Source: Marinospirillum sp. (GTDB lineage Bacteria; Pseudomonadota; Gammaproteobacteria; Pseudomonadales; Halomonadaceae). Taken from it: DNA of 64,000 bases. Shown piece by piece: positions 21,230 through 32,097 of the stretch (the first letter of the stretch is position 1; each line of letters begins with the position of its first letter). The translations under genes were made by a program, and so were the position numbers. The DNA lies in the NCBI RefSeq assembly GCF_014859565.1, contig NZ_JACUUA010000001.1, positions 43,427 to 107,426 of the forward strand, read 5' to 3'. The notes below the pieces were generated by a model. That model saw only the letters and a program-made list of their open reading frames with translations, was not told the origin of the DNA and did not search any database.

Positions 21230-21616
21230 ATGAAAAATTTCGGATTTCCCCGGAACCTGAGACTACTCAAGCCCGGGGATTTCCGTTATGTTTTTGAAAA
21301 CACCCGTTACAAGGTGTTTTGCCCCGGTTTTTTGTTGCTTGCAGCGCCTGCTAGACAAACAGAAACCCGCTTAGGTTTTGTAATCGGCAAGAAGAATGTC
21401 AAACTTGCAGTGAATCGTAACCGGTACAAAAGGATGTTTCGTGAGTCCTTCCGGATGAATCAGCAACAGCTGCCTGCAGTGGATATTATTGTTCTTGCTG
21501 TCAAAGGGGCTAATCAGGTCACAACTGAAGAACTCAGCCAACACCTGTCCAAAGCCTGGCTACAACTCAGCAGACGTGTTAGTAAAACGCCTGCAAATCC
21601 ATCTCCTCTCGATTAA
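21230..21616 (+). CDS. rnpA: Ribonuclease P protein component
   Basis: 128 aa basic protein that assists the RNase P RNA in tRNA 5' maturation. It shows the N-terminal LRLLKPGDFRYVFENTRYK, the RNR motif region VKLAVNRNRYKRMFRESFR, and VDIIVLAVKG. It lies between rpmH and yidC. The small membrane-insertion factor gene yidD usually found after rnpA is absent: only 14 bp separate it from yidC. Confidence 0.96.
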   Translation: MKNFGFPRNLRLLKPGDFRYVFENTRYKVFCPGFLLLAAPARQTETRLGFVIGKKNVKLAVNRNRYKRMFRESFRMNQQQLPAVDIIVLAVKGANQVTTEELSQHLSKAWLQLSRRVSKTPANPSPLD

Positions 21617-21630
21617 GCGGCAGTGACCCC

Positions 21631-23301
21631 ATGGACGTAAAACGCATCGTGCTCTTTTCATCCCTGGCGGTAGTCGCCTATCTGCTGATTATTCAGTGGA
21701 ATAAAGACTACCAGCAGCAGGATATTCAGGTTCAGGCACCTCAGGTACAACAACAGCCACCCATCAATGCTGGTGTTGGCAGTGATGAGGATGCTGTACT
21801 GGAACTGACAGACTCAAGCTCTCCCTCATTGATGGCTCCTGCACAGACTGTTACTCAGTCAAGCGATAGCCTGGTCAGCATCAAAACGGATACGTTTGAT
21901 GTACGAATCAATCCTAGGGGCGGTGATCTGGTTTATGCCGCACTGCTGCGTCATAAAACCCGTGTGGATTCAGATCATCCTTTTGTACTTCTGCAGAATG
22001 ATGATCAGCGTCATTATGTAGTACAAAGTGACATCAGTGGCCTGGGTAATCAACAGCGCGTAGAGCTGACACCCGAACACTACCAGTATGAACTTGCGCC
22101 TGGTCAGAATGAGCTGCAGGTACGTATGAATGGTGAAGTTGACGGGGTACAACTGGCCAAAATTTTCACCTTTACCCGTGACAGTCATTTGATCGGTGTT
22201 GATTATGAAATCAATAACCAATCAGACCGAAGCATCAGCCCCAGCTTTATTGGCTTAATCAAGCGTGATTCTTCCGCTGATCCAAGCCAGGGTGAGTTTA
22301 TGGGGATGAGTGCTTATCTGGGTGGTGCATTCTCCACCACGGACAAACGTTACGAAAAAGTGGATTTTAAGGATATCCAGCGCCAATCCTTCCAGGTTCA
22401 CTCAGAAGGTGGCTGGGCAGCCATGCTGCAGCATTATTTCCTTAGTGCCTGGATACCTGCAGCCAATGAGAGTAATTTTTTCAGCACTCGTACCGATCGT
22501 AATGGCAACAACATTGTTGGTTTCAGAGGTGCTGAACGTCTGATTGCACCGGGTGAAACAGCCGTTCTTTCTGCCGCAACCTATGTGGGACCGAAAATCC
22601 AGAGTGACATGAAGGCTATTGCAGAAAACCTGAATCTCACTGTGGATTATGGCTGGTTGTGGTTTATTGCTCAGCCATTGTTCCTACTGCTGGATTGGAT
22701 TCATGGTTTTGTGGGTAACTGGGGTGTGGCCATCATTTTAGTAACGGTGGTGATCAAGCTGGCGTTTTACAAACTCTCAGCCACCGCTTATCGCTCCATG
22801 GCTAACATGCGCCGTGTTGCCCCCAAGCTGACTCGTATTAAGGAAGAGTGTGGTGACGACCGTCAGAAGCTGTCACAGGCCATGATGGAGTTATACCGCA
22901 AGGAAAAAATCAACCCGATGGGTGGCTGTTTACCCATTCTTGTTCAGATGCCAGTGTTTATTGCCCTGTACTGGATGCTGTTGGAATCGGTTGAATTGCG
23001 TCATGCCCCCTTTATGTTGTGGATTGCGGATCTTTCGATGAAAGATCCCTATTTTGTGCTGCCAATCCTGATGGGTGTCAGTATGTTCCTGCAACAGATG
23101 CTAAACCCAACTCCACCCGATCCCATGCAGGCCAAGATCATGAAGATGTTACCGGTGATTTTCACCTTCTTCTTCCTGTTCTTCCCTGCGGGTCTGGTAC
23201 TCTACTGGTTGGTGAACAACATTCTCTCGATCTTGCAGCAGTGGTATATCACTCACAAGATAGAGTCTGAAGACAAGGCCAGAGAAAAAGCCGCATCCTG
23301 A
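21631..23301 (+). CDS. yidC: Membrane protein insertase YidC
   Basis: 556 aa inner-membrane insertase of the YidC/Oxa1 family. It has an N-terminal signal-anchor helix (IVLFSSLAVVAYLLII), a large periplasmic domain (about residues 60-330), then the conserved core: WGVAIILVTVVIKLAFYKLS, a cytoplasmic hairpin with MMELYRKEKINPMGGCLP, and helices with LVQMPVFIALYWMLLESVEL and LVNNILSILQQWYI. Length and topology are those of gammaproteobacterial YidC. Ends 6 bp before a terminator. Confidence 0.97.
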   Translation: MDVKRIVLFSSLAVVAYLLIIQWNKDYQQQDIQVQAPQVQQQPPINAGVGSDEDAVLELTDSSSPSLMAPAQTVTQSSDSLVSIKTDTFDVRINPRGGDLVYAALLRHKTRVDSDHPFVLLQNDDQRHYVVQSDISGLGNQQRVELTPEHYQYELAPGQNELQVRMNGEVDGVQLAKIFTFTRDSHLIGVDYEINNQSDRSISPSFIGLIKRDSSADPSQGEFMGMSAYLGGAFSTTDKRYEKVDFKDIQRQSFQVHSEGGWAAMLQHYFLSAWIPAANESNFFSTRTDRNGNNIVGFRGAERLIAPGETAVLSAATYVGPKIQSDMKAIAENLNLTVDYGWLWFIAQPLFLLLDWIHGFVGNWGVAIILVTVVIKLAFYKLSATAYRSMANMRRVAPKLTRIKEECGDDRQKLSQAMMELYRKEKINPMGGCLPILVQMPVFIALYWMLLESVELRHAPFMLWIADLSMKDPYFVLPILMGVSMFLQQMLNPTPPDPMQAKIMKMLPVIFTFFFLFFPAGLVLYWLVNNILSILQQWYITHKIESEDKAREKAAS

Positions 23302-23306
23302 ACCTG

Positions 23307-23330
23307 ACCCCCTCCAAGTGAGGGGGTTTT
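23307..23330 (+). terminator. Rho-independent terminator after yidC
   Basis: ACCCCCT (23307-23313) pairs with AGGGGGT (23321-23327) across a 7-nt loop, then TTT. Confidence 0.8.
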
Positions 23331-23352
23331 GTTATCTGAAGGGTAAATTCTG

Positions 23353-24714
23353 ATGAATCAACAAGACACCATAGCAGCTGTTGCTACACCCCCGGGACGC
23401 GGTGGTGTAGGTATCGTTCGAGTATCCGGCAGTTTGTGTCGGAAAATAGCTGCAGACTTTTTAGGTTATCAACCAAAACCCCGTTATGCCCATTATGGGG
23501 TGTTTAAAGACCTGCAAGGTCAGACCATTGATGAGGGGCTGGCTATTTTTTTCCCGGCACCCCATTCCTTTACAGGTGAAGATGTACTGGAGTTTCAAGG
23601 GCACGGTGGCTCCGTTCTGTTGGATAGGCTACTGGAGAACTTGTTACTGGCCGGTGTTCGTCTAGCAGCACCGGGTGAGTTCAGCCAGCGTGCCTTTTTG
23701 AATGACAAGATGGATCTGGCACAAGCTGAAGCCATTGCTGATCTGATCGATGCCTCATCTCGTCAGGCAGCAGAAAATGCCCTGAAATCCCTGCAGGGTG
23801 TTTTTTCTCACAAGGTGCATCAGCTGGTGGATCAATTGATTCACCTACGGATGTATGTTGAGGCGGCTATCGACTTCCCGGAGGAGGAAATCGACTTTAT
23901 CAGTGATGGTCATGTCAGCCAGCAGTTACAAGGTCTGAAAGAGCAGCTGGAAGCGGTTAAAAAGGAAGCCAGGCAGGGGTGTTTGTTGCGGGATGGCATG
24001 AACGTGGTGTTGGCAGGTCGTCCGAATGCCGGTAAATCCAGCCTGATGAATGTACTGGCCGGGCAGGATCGGGCTTTGGTGACTGAAATTGCTGGCACCA
24101 CCCGTGATGTTTTAAAAGAGCAGATTCACATCGATGGCATGCCTTTGCATATTATTGATACCGCCGGTTTGCGAGAAACAGAAGATCTGGTTGAGCAATT
24201 GGGTGTAGAGCGTGCCTGGCAGGAAATTGAAAAAGCGGATCGTGTACTGCTGTTGGTGGATGCTCAGGAAACAAACAGTCTGAATCCAATAGAAATCTGG
24301 CCGGATTTTGTGAAACGTCTTCCGCATCCTGAGCGTCTGACCTTAATTCGCAACAAGATTGATCTCAGTGGCGAGCAGGAAGACTCTGATTTATCCACAA
24401 CCCCTCCGGTTATCCGTATTTCAGCAAAACATCAACAGGGTGTGGATAAATTACGCCAGCACCTGAAACAGGTCATGGGTTATCAAAATACGCTGGAAGG
24501 TGGATTCTCAGCCCGACGCAGGCATCTGGATGCATTGCATCAAGCCAGTGAAATTCTTCACGAAGGTCAATTACAGCTGGAACATCATGGTGCTGGTGAA
24601 TTATTGGCTGAAGACCTGCGTAAAACACAGGAGAAGCTGGCAGAAATTACCGGTGAATTCACTGCGGATGATCTACTCGGAAAAATTTTTGGTGAGTTCT
24701 GCATAGGAAAATAA
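23353..24714 (+). CDS. mnmE: tRNA-modification GTPase MnmE (TrmE)
   Basis: 453 aa. With MnmG it adds the carboxymethylaminomethyl group to wobble U34 of certain tRNAs. It has the N-terminal folate-binding domain ([21 protein letters not shown]), a helical domain, and the inserted G domain: [14 protein letters not shown] (G1), GTTRDVL (G2), DTAGLRE (G3), NKIDL (G4). It ends with the catalytic C-terminal Cys motif FCIGK. Two exact DnaA boxes lie in its 3' coding end (24391 and 24441). Confidence 0.97.
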   Translation: MNQQDTIAAVATPPGRGGVGIVRVSGSLCRKIAADFLGYQPKPRYAHYGVFKDLQGQTIDEGLAIFFPAPHSFTGEDVLEFQGHGGSVLLDRLLENLLLAGVRLAAPGEFSQRAFLNDKMDLAQAEAIADLIDASSRQAAENALKSLQGVFSHKVHQLVDQLIHLRMYVEAAIDFPEEEIDFISDGHVSQQLQGLKEQLEAVKKEARQGCLLRDGMNVVLAGRPNAGKSSLMNVLAGQDRALVTEIAGTTRDVLKEQIHIDGMPLHIIDTAGLRETEDLVEQLGVERAWQEIEKADRVLLLVDAQETNSLNPIEIWPDFVKRLPHPERLTLIRNKIDLSGEQEDSDLSTTPPVIRISAKHQQGVDKLRQHLKQVMGYQNTLEGGFSARRRHLDALHQASEILHEGQLQLEHHGAGELLAEDLRKTQEKLAEITGEFTADDLLGKIFGEFCIGK

Positions 24715-24912
24715 ATATCTACTTGTGGATAACAAGGATGTTTTAACCCGTAGAAGGAGTGTATCAAGCCGGGGATATTTTGTGCTTGTGGGTAAATAAT
24801 GCTTTTATGCACAGGCCATGCAGACTCACTACACAACTCATCCTGACCTAACCCGAAGAGTTATGCAATTCTGTAAGGCTTGCCATACAAGGCTTGTAGT
24901 GGCTTATCCACA
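24391..24912. other. Second DnaA-box cluster, mnmE 3' end and mnmE-mnmG intergenic region
   Basis: Exact TTATnCACA boxes: 24391-24399 (+) and 24441-24449 (-) inside mnmE; 24724-24732 (-), 24805-24813 (+, TTATGCACA) and 24904-24912 (+) in the 342-bp gap. There is one single-mismatch box at 24787-24795 (-, TGTGGGTAA). An AT-rich tract (about 24926-24985) follows. The gap 24715-25068 holds no gene that I can support. It is an origin candidate in its own right, or a DnaA-titration/regulatory region. Confidence 0.6.
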
Positions 24913-25002
24913 GAAACCATCCACACTAATAATAACTACAGTATTAAAGAACTTTATAAATCTTATGGTTATTACTATTGCGGTGAACAAGTGTGATTTC
25001 TA

Positions 25003-25031
25003 CTGTTGTGAGCCACTGAACAGGCTATAAT
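25003..25031 (+). promoter_or_regulatory. Candidate promoter of mnmG-rsmG-parAB
   Basis: TATAAT at 25026-25031 with CTGTTG (25003-25008) at 17 bp; an alternative TTGTGA is at only 14 bp. 37 bp upstream of the mnmG start. Confidence 0.45.
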
Positions 25032-25068
25032 TGCTCGTTTATCCGGAAGAAGTCATTTGAGGTGTACC

Positions 25069-26955
25069 GTGGATTACCCAACCCGTTTTGATGTGCTGGT
25101 GATTGGTGGTGGCCATGCGGGAACGGAAGCTGCACTTGCTGCTGCACGTATGGGTTGTAAAACCCTGTTGCTGACCCACAATGTGGAAACACTGGGTCAG
25201 ATGTCCTGTAATCCGGCCATTGGCGGGATAGGAAAGAGTCATCTGGTGCGAGAAGTGGATGCATTGGGTGGTGCCATGGCTCACGCCACAGACCAGGCCG
25301 GTATTCAATTTCGTGTGTTGAATGCCAGAAAAGGGCCAGCGGTCAGAGCAACCCGTGCTCAGGCTGATCGTGTGCTTTACAAGGCAGCGATCCGCAAAAT
25401 TCTGGAAAACCAGCCAAACCTGCAGATTTTTCAGCAAGCAGCAGATGACCTGATTGTTGAAGGGGATCGTGTTGCCGGTGTAATAACCCAGTCGGGTATA
25501 CGTTTTTATGCCACTTCGGTAGTACTGACTGCAGGTACATTTCTGGGCGGTTTGATTCACATTGGCCTGCAAAATCATTCCGGAGGTCGTGCCGGAGATC
25601 CACCCTCCATTGCTCTGGCTGATCGGCTGCGTGAACTGCCTTTGCGTGTGGGACGTTTAAAAACAGGTACCCCACCCCGCATTGATGCTCGCAGCGTTGA
25701 TTTTTCAGTGATGGAAGCTCAGCCAAGTGATGATCCATTACCGGTGATGTCTTTCTTGGGTCAAGTTGACGAGCACCCAGAACAGATCAGCTGTTATATC
25801 ACCCATACCAACAGTCAGACCCATGAGATTATCCGTAACAACCTGGATCGTTCCCCCATGTATTCCGGTGTGATTGAAGGGGTTGGACCGCGTTACTGCC
25901 CCTCAATTGAAGATAAAATTCATCGTTTTGCTGACAAAAACAGCCACCAGATTTTTATCGAACCAGAGGGTCTGACCACTCACGAGCTGTATCCCAACGG
26001 CATTTCAACCTCTCTGCCTTTTGATGTACAGCTGGATCTGGTGCGATCTATCCGGGGTATGGAAGAAGCTCATATCACTCGTCCCGGTTACGCCATTGAG
26101 TATGATTATTTTAATCCCCAGGATTTAAAACCCAGTCTGGAAACCAAAGTTATCCACAACCTGTTTTTTGCTGGACAGATTAATGGCACCACCGGTTATG
26201 AAGAAGCGGCTGCTCAGGGTCTGTTGGCCGGATTAAATGCTGCACGCCGGGCAAAAGAACTGGATAGCTGGTGCCCGCGTCGCGATGAAGCCTACATGGG
26301 TGTACTGGTGGATGACCTGATTACTCTGGGTACAACCGAACCCTACCGCATGTTTACATCTCGGGCTGAATACCGTTTGCTGCTGCGTGAAGATAACGCT
26401 GATCTGCGCCTGACCGAAAAAGGACGCGAGTTGGGGCTGGTGGATGATAAACGCTGGGCGGCATTTGAGCAGAAACGTGAAGCAATAGAGCAGGAAAAAA
26501 ACCGTCTCAAGCACACCTTTGTTCATCCAGGTACAGCAGCCTCTGACATACTGAATGCCAAGTTGGAACAACCACTGAGTCGTGAACATGCACTGCTGGA
26601 TCTGTTAAAGCGACCGGAACTGGGATATTGGGATCTAGCGCATCTGGCACCAGGTGAATTACCGGTAGATTCTCAGGTGCAGGAGCAGGTACAAATCCAG
26701 GTCAAATATGCTGGATATATTGACCGTCAGGCACAGGATATTGAGCGTATTCGCCGTCAGGAAGAAACACCACTTCCGCTCGATATGGATTACAGTCAGG
26801 TGGATGGTTTATCCAATGAGCTTAAAAACAAGCTGAGTACTATCCGACCAGCCACGCTTGCACAGGCTAGCAGAATTCCGGGTGTAACTCCTGCAGCCAT
26901 CTCCATGCTACTGATACACCTTAAAAAACGTGATTTGTTGGCGAGACAAGCATGA
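25069..26955 (+). CDS. mnmG: tRNA uridine-5-carboxymethylaminomethyl modification enzyme MnmG (GidA)
   Basis: 628 aa FAD enzyme, partner of MnmE. FAD-binding [19 protein letters not shown] is at the N-terminus, [20 protein letters not shown] follows, and [12 protein letters not shown] and [14 protein letters not shown] are family signatures. I chose the GTG at 25069 ([15 protein letters not shown]) because GAGG lies 6 nt upstream; the frame is open to a TTG at 25057. An exact DnaA box occurs at 26150-26158 inside the gene. Its stop overlaps the rsmG ATG by 4 bp. Confidence 0.96.
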   Translation: MDYPTRFDVLVIGGGHAGTEAALAAARMGCKTLLLTHNVETLGQMSCNPAIGGIGKSHLVREVDALGGAMAHATDQAGIQFRVLNARKGPAVRATRAQADRVLYKAAIRKILENQPNLQIFQQAADDLIVEGDRVAGVITQSGIRFYATSVVLTAGTFLGGLIHIGLQNHSGGRAGDPPSIALADRLRELPLRVGRLKTGTPPRIDARSVDFSVMEAQPSDDPLPVMSFLGQVDEHPEQISCYITHTNSQTHEIIRNNLDRSPMYSGVIEGVGPRYCPSIEDKIHRFADKNSHQIFIEPEGLTTHELYPNGISTSLPFDVQLDLVRSIRGMEEAHITRPGYAIEYDYFNPQDLKPSLETKVIHNLFFAGQINGTTGYEEAAAQGLLAGLNAARRAKELDSWCPRRDEAYMGVLVDDLITLGTTEPYRMFTSRAEYRLLLREDNADLRLTEKGRELGLVDDKRWAAFEQKREAIEQEKNRLKHTFVHPGTAASDILNAKLEQPLSREHALLDLLKRPELGYWDLAHLAPGELPVDSQVQEQVQIQVKYAGYIDRQAQDIERIRRQEETPLPLDMDYSQVDGLSNELKNKLSTIRPATLAQASRIPGVTPAAISMLLIHLKKRDLLARQA

Positions 26956-27590
26956 TGACAGAAGAGCAACTGGCATCAAGGTTAGTGCAGGGGATGGAGG
27001 CGTTAAAACTTAACGCTACTGAACAGCAAGTGCAGCAACTGCTGGATTACCTGCAACTGCTGGTACGCTGGAATCAGGCCTATAATTTGACCGCTGTACG
27101 TGATCCGGCAGAAATGATCAGCAAACACCTGTTGGACAGTTTATCGATTTTGCCTTATGTCGAGGGTCAACAAATTACCGATGTGGGTTCTGGTGCCGGC
27201 CTGCCTGGTATTCCACTGGCCATAATGCGGCCGGAAATGTCGGTGTTGTCGATTGATTCCAATGGCAAAAAAACCCGCTTTCAGTTTCAGGTGAAATCAG
27301 CCTTAAAACTGGATAACTTTATGGTGCAGCAGGCACGTACGGAAACCTTTCAACCGGCCACAAGAAGTCAACAGCTGGTCAGCCGTGCCTTTGCTAGTCT
27401 GGGTGATTTCCTCCGGTTGACGCAGCCTCTGGCAACCGAAGATGCACGTTGGCTGGCAATGAAAGGACAGTATCCTGAAGATGAACTCAAGGATCTACCG
27501 GAAGGATTTCTCTGTCAGCAAAGTCATCTGTTGCAAGTTCCGGGTGAAGAAGGCCAGCGTCATTTGCTGATTTTAGTCAAACAAGCGTAA
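26952..27590 (+). CDS. rsmG: 16S rRNA (guanine-527-N7) methyltransferase
   Basis: 212 aa SAM-dependent methyltransferase (GidB) acting on 16S rRNA G527. The SAM motif is [38 protein letters not shown] precedes it, and [12 protein letters not shown] is a family segment. The start ATG overlaps the mnmG stop; ATG ATG gives two equivalent starts. It precedes parAB, as is typical near origins. Confidence 0.95.
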   Translation: MMTEEQLASRLVQGMEALKLNATEQQVQQLLDYLQLLVRWNQAYNLTAVRDPAEMISKHLLDSLSILPYVEGQQITDVGSGAGLPGIPLAIMRPEMSVLSIDSNGKKTRFQFQVKSALKLDNFMVQQARTETFQPATRSQQLVSRAFASLGDFLRLTQPLATEDARWLAMKGQYPEDELKDLPEGFLCQQSHLLQVPGEEGQRHLLILVKQA

Positions 27591-27600
27591 GGATAAAGCA

Positions 27601-28368
27601 GTGACCAGAATTTTTGCTGTGACCAATCAAAAAGGTGGTGTGGGTAAAACCACCACCTGCGTTAATCTTGCAGCCTCACTGGTGGCGACCAAGCGCAAGG
27701 TTTTGCTGGTGGATATGGACCCTCAGGGACATGCCACACTAGGCAGTGGTGTGGATAAAAAACAGCTAGAGTATTCGGTGTATGATTTATTGATGGGTGA
27801 AGCCACCGTTGAACAGATCCGCAAAACAACCGATCCTGCCAGTTATGATCTTTTGCCTGCCAATGTAGACTTGGCAGGTGCTGAAGTGGGTTTAATTAAT
27901 GAATCTCAACGAGAAAGGAAGCTGGCTAATGCGCTGGAAGGTATTAAAAAAGACTATGATTTTATTCTGATTGATTGCCCTCCTTCGCTGAATTTGCTGA
28001 CCATTAATGCCTTGACTGCGGCACGGGGTGTGCTGGTACCGGTGCAGTGTGAATATTATGCCCTTGAGGGTCTGACTTCACTGCTGGATACCCTGAAGCG
28101 GGTGACAGAAACAGTCAATCCAGGCCTAGAGGTTAGCGGTATTCTCAGAACCATGTATGATTCACGCAATAGCCTGACCCAGGATGTTTCCGGACAGTTG
28201 ATTGAGTATTTTGGTGATCAGGTTTTGGATACTGTTATTCCAAGAAATGTTCGCTTGGCAGAGGCACCTAGTCATGGTCTGCCAGTGCTCTGTTATGATG
28301 CCAAATCTAAAGGCAGTCTGGCTTATCTGGCGCTGGCGGGTGAAATCCTTCGCCGTAACTCCTTGTAA
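27601..28368 (+). CDS. parA: Chromosome-partitioning ATPase ParA (Soj)
   Basis: 255 aa deviant Walker ATPase working with ParB and parS to segregate origins. N-terminal AVTNQKGGVGKTTTCVNLAA is the deviant Walker A, VDMDPQGHATLG follows, and IDCPPSLNLLT is the Walker B. The start is GTG. It is closely followed by parB; parS-like sites lie in recF and dnaN. It is distinct from the chemotaxis-type ParA at 52330. Confidence 0.95.
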   Translation: MTRIFAVTNQKGGVGKTTTCVNLAASLVATKRKVLLVDMDPQGHATLGSGVDKKQLEYSVYDLLMGEATVEQIRKTTDPASYDLLPANVDLAGAEVGLINESQRERKLANALEGIKKDYDFILIDCPPSLNLLTINALTAARGVLVPVQCEYYALEGLTSLLDTLKRVTETVNPGLEVSGILRTMYDSRNSLTQDVSGQLIEYFGDQVLDTVIPRNVRLAEAPSHGLPVLCYDAKSKGSLAYLALAGEILRRNSL

Positions 28369-28390
28369 ACTGTAAAGCAGCTTTATACCT

Positions 28391-29281
28391 ATGACACCAG
28401 CAAAAAAAAGAGGATTGGGTCGTGGACTGGATGCCCTGCTGGGTAGTGCTAATCCTGAACCGACCCATGTGGATGCAGAAGCGTCTTCGGACGTTCATCC
28501 ACATGAAGGTGAACTGAAAAAAATTCCGGTTGAATTATTGCGTCCGGGCAAATATCAACCACGCAGGGATATGCATCCAGAGGCACTGGAAGAGTTGGCT
28601 GCATCCATTCGTCAGCAGGGCATCATGCAGCCAGTCGTTGTTCGTCCGGTGGCTGGTGGTCAGTATGAAATTATTGCCGGTGAAAGACGCTGGCGGGCAG
28701 CACAGCTGGCTGGATTAGAAAAAATTCCTGCCCTGGTCAGAGAAGCAGAAGACCGAGACGTTGTGGCGCTGGCACTGATTGAAAACTTGCAGCGGGAAGA
28801 CCTGAACCCGCTGGAAGAAGCTCTGGCTTTACAGCGCCTGCAAAAAGAATTTGAACTGACTCAGCAACAAGTGGCTGATGCAGTAGGTAAATCACGTAGC
28901 TCCATCACCAATCTGCTGAGATTATTGCAGCTTCATAAAGATGTAAGACGCATGCTGGAACATGGTGATCTGGAAATGGGTCATGCCCGCGCCTTGTTGA
29001 GTCTGCAGGATAATCAACAACTGGAAGCAGCACGTCAGGTTGTGGCCAAAGGTATGTCAGTCCGTCAGACCGAGGCACTAGTCAGAAAAAGTCTCGAACA
29101 GCCGACACTGACAGACCAGCAGGCTCCAAGAGATCCGGATATCCAGCGGCTGGAACAACAATTGCAAGCCAGCCTCGGCGCTCAGGTGAAAATCCAGCAT
29201 TCGGCCAAGGGTAAAGGCAAACTGGAGATACGTTATACCAGTCTGGCCGAATTGGACGGTATTCTCAGGCATCTGCATTGA
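28391..29281 (+). CDS. parB: Chromosome-partitioning protein ParB
   Basis: 296 aa CTPase/DNA-binding protein that loads at parS. The N-terminal basic GLGRGLDALLG is the ParA-interacting segment, the CTP-binding domain has GERRWRAAQLAG and ENLQREDLNPLEEA, the helix-turn-helix is QQVADAVGKSRSSITNLLRL, and the C-terminus is the dimerisation domain. It ends at 29281, before the atp promoter. Confidence 0.96.
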   Translation: MTPAKKRGLGRGLDALLGSANPEPTHVDAEASSDVHPHEGELKKIPVELLRPGKYQPRRDMHPEALEELAASIRQQGIMQPVVVRPVAGGQYEIIAGERRWRAAQLAGLEKIPALVREAEDRDVVALALIENLQREDLNPLEEALALQRLQKEFELTQQQVADAVGKSRSSITNLLRLLQLHKDVRRMLEHGDLEMGHARALLSLQDNQQLEAARQVVAKGMSVRQTEALVRKSLEQPTLTDQQAPRDPDIQRLEQQLQASLGAQVKIQHSAKGKGKLEIRYTSLAELDGILRHLH

Positions 29282-29332
29282 TGGATATCTTGCACCTTGG
29301 TCGTAAGTTCCTGTTTGACCGTCAGGTCATTG

Positions 29333-29361
29333 TTGAAGCCTAGATACTTAGTCTCTATAAT
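29333..29361 (+). promoter_or_regulatory. atp operon promoter
   Basis: TTGAAG (29333-29338), exactly 17 bp, TATAAT (29356-29361), 56 bp upstream of atpI. The best-matching sigma-70 promoter seen in the window. Confidence 0.7.
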
Positions 29362-29367
29362 CCTTTG

Positions 29368-29395
29368 GCTTTGTAAATTGAGCTTTGTAAATTGA
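29368..29395 (+). repeat. Perfect tandem 14-bp repeat in the atp leader
   Basis: GCTTTGTAAATTGA occurs twice head-to-tail (29368-29381 and 29382-29395) between the promoter and the atpI ribosome-binding site. Confidence 0.85.
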
Positions 29396-29416
29396 CTTGG
29401 CAGGAGTAGACGGAAG

Positions 29417-29791
29417 ATGGCAGCGGTTCCCCTTCCGCCCTATAAACGCTTGTTGATGATGCAAGCCGCTGCTGTTGTGCTGGTCAGTCTGCTGGCTGAG
29501 CTAATCAGTAAAAATGCCGGTGTTTCGGCATTGCTGGGTGGTTTGATTGCTTTTATACCTCATGCTGCATTCAGTGGCTTGATGTTTCGGCATCGGGGTG
29601 CCAGAAGGGTTAATCAAGCTGTACAGCTGATGTTTATGGCAGAGATGGTGAAGTTAGGTTTGACGGTTGTTCTTTTTGCACTGGTGTTTATTGGAGTGCA
29701 ACCTTCAAACCCCATTTCCCTTTTATGTGCTTACACAGTGGTTCTGATGGTGCACTGGCTAGCTCCATGGCTGATGCAAACCGGACGATAA
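29417..29791 (+). CDS. atpI: ATP synthase protein I
   Basis: 124 aa membrane protein with about four helices (LLMMQAAAVVLVSLLAEL, VSALLGGLIAFIPHAAFSGL, two more towards the C-terminus). AtpI aids assembly of the c-ring and is first in the atp operon of many proteobacteria. Identified by topology, the GGLIAFIPHAAFS motif and position, not by catalytic residues. Confidence 0.85.
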   Translation: MAAVPLPPYKRLLMMQAAAVVLVSLLAELISKNAGVSALLGGLIAFIPHAAFSGLMFRHRGARRVNQAVQLMFMAEMVKLGLTVVLFALVFIGVQPSNPISLLCAYTVVLMVHWLAPWLMQTGR

Positions 29792-30649
<858 letters not shown>

Positions 30650-30659
30650 GCAGTAACCA

Positions 30660-30685
30660 GCCAACTTGCCATAAGGCAGGTTGGC
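30660..30685 (+). other. Intercistronic stem-loop between atpB and atpE
   Basis: GCCAACTTGCC pairs over 11 bp (one G-U) with GGCAGGTTGGC around an ATAA loop. Possible role in mRNA stability or in raising c-subunit output; it has only a short T-tract, so it is not an obvious terminator. Confidence 0.6.
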
Positions 30686-30749
30686 GAGTTTTAGCAGTAA
30701 ACTTTAACCTCAACTCACCTTCAACCAACCTTAGTAACCTTAGGAGTAA

Positions 30750-30980
<231 letters not shown>

Positions 30981-30992
30981 GACTGAGTTAAC

Positions 30993-31014
30993 GGGGTCAG
31001 TGGTTTCTGACCCC
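30993..31014 (+). other. Intercistronic stem-loop between atpE and atpF
   Basis: GGGGTCAG (30993-31000) pairs perfectly with CTGACCCC (31007-31014), loop TGGTTT. No T-run follows, so read-through is expected. Confidence 0.6.
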
Positions 31015-31061
31015 ATGAAGCTCTTCTCGCAACCTTTAACAATGGCAAAAGGTGTATCGCA

Positions 31062-31532
31062 ATGAATATGAATATGACCATTCTGGGTCAATCTATTGCC
31101 TTCGCTCTGTTTGTCTGGTTTTGCATGAAGTTTGTATGGCCCCCGATTTCTGCGGCCATGCGTGAACGCCAGAAAAAAATTGCTGATGGCCTGGATTCAG
31201 CCAGTCGCGCACAACGCGATCTGGAGCTGGCTCAGGAAAAGGCGTCCCAGACCCTGCGTGAAGCCAAAGAGCAGTCTGCCCAGATTCTGGAGCAGACGAA
31301 CAAGCGCGCGACAGTGATGATCGAAGAAGCTAAAGAACAGGCACGTGCCGAAGGTGCTCGTCTGGTCGAAGGCGCAAAAGCTGAGATCACCCAGGAAATC
31401 AACCGCGCCAAGGATGAGCTTCGTGCTCAGATTTCTGCCCTGATTATTGAAGGCGCAGAAAAAATCCTGGAAAGCTCTGTGGATGCAAAAGCACATAGCG
31501 AGCTGGTCGACAAACTCGCCAAACAACTGTAA
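31062..31532 (+). CDS. atpF: F1Fo ATP synthase subunit b
   Basis: 156 aa peripheral stalk subunit. One N-terminal membrane helix ([20 protein letters not shown]), then a long charged coiled coil to the C-terminus. The start [10 protein letters not shown] lines up with the usual MNLNATILGQ type. Confidence 0.97.
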   Translation: MNMNMTILGQSIAFALFVWFCMKFVWPPISAAMRERQKKIADGLDSASRAQRDLELAQEKASQTLREAKEQSAQILEQTNKRATVMIEEAKEQARAEGARLVEGAKAEITQEINRAKDELRAQISALIIEGAEKILESSVDAKAHSELVDKLAKQL

Positions 31533-31544
31533 GCGAGGTGTCTG

Positions 31545-32081
31545 ATGGCTGACAAGAACACACTCGCCAGGCCGTATGCGAAGGCCGCCTTTGAGTATGC
31601 GTTGAGCGAAGGCAAGCTGGCAGATTGGTCCGCAATGCTGGGACTGGTTGCCGAAGCCGCTACCAATAAGGAAGTAGCTTCCTTGTTACTCAACCCCTCG
31701 CTGGGCAGTGATGCAAAAGCAGAGCTGTTACTCGATATTTGCAAAGCAAAAATCGATGATCAGAGTCGCAATTTCATCAAGCTGCTGAGTGAAAAAAGCC
31801 GTTTACCCCTGATTCCGGTCATTGCCGAAATCTATGAGGCCTTTAAGGCCGAGCAGGAAAAATCTGTTGAAGCCCAGGTTGTTTCAGCTTTTGAGCTGAG
31901 TGCCGAGCAACAGCAGCTGCTGGTAGATGCACTGCGCAAGCGTTTAAACCGTGAGGTTACACTCAAGGTAGAAATAGACAAGCGTCTCATTGGCGGTGTT
32001 GTTATTCGCACCGGTGACCTGGTGATCGATGGCTCGCTTCGCGGCAAACTCGCGAAACTGGCCGAGTCATTGAAATCCTGA
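31545..32081 (+). CDS. atpH: F1Fo ATP synthase subunit delta
   Basis: 178 aa stator subunit that joins F1 to the b subunits. [13 protein letters not shown] at the N-terminus and [20 protein letters not shown] near the C-terminus are family marks. 12 bp after atpF and 16 bp before atpA. Confidence 0.96.
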   Translation: MADKNTLARPYAKAAFEYALSEGKLADWSAMLGLVAEAATNKEVASLLLNPSLGSDAKAELLLDICKAKIDDQSRNFIKLLSEKSRLPLIPVIAEIYEAFKAEQEKSVEAQVVSAFELSAEQQQLLVDALRKRLNREVTLKVEIDKRLIGGVVIRTGDLVIDGSLRGKLAKLAESLKS

Positions 32082-32097
32082 TTTTGAGGGACAAGGC

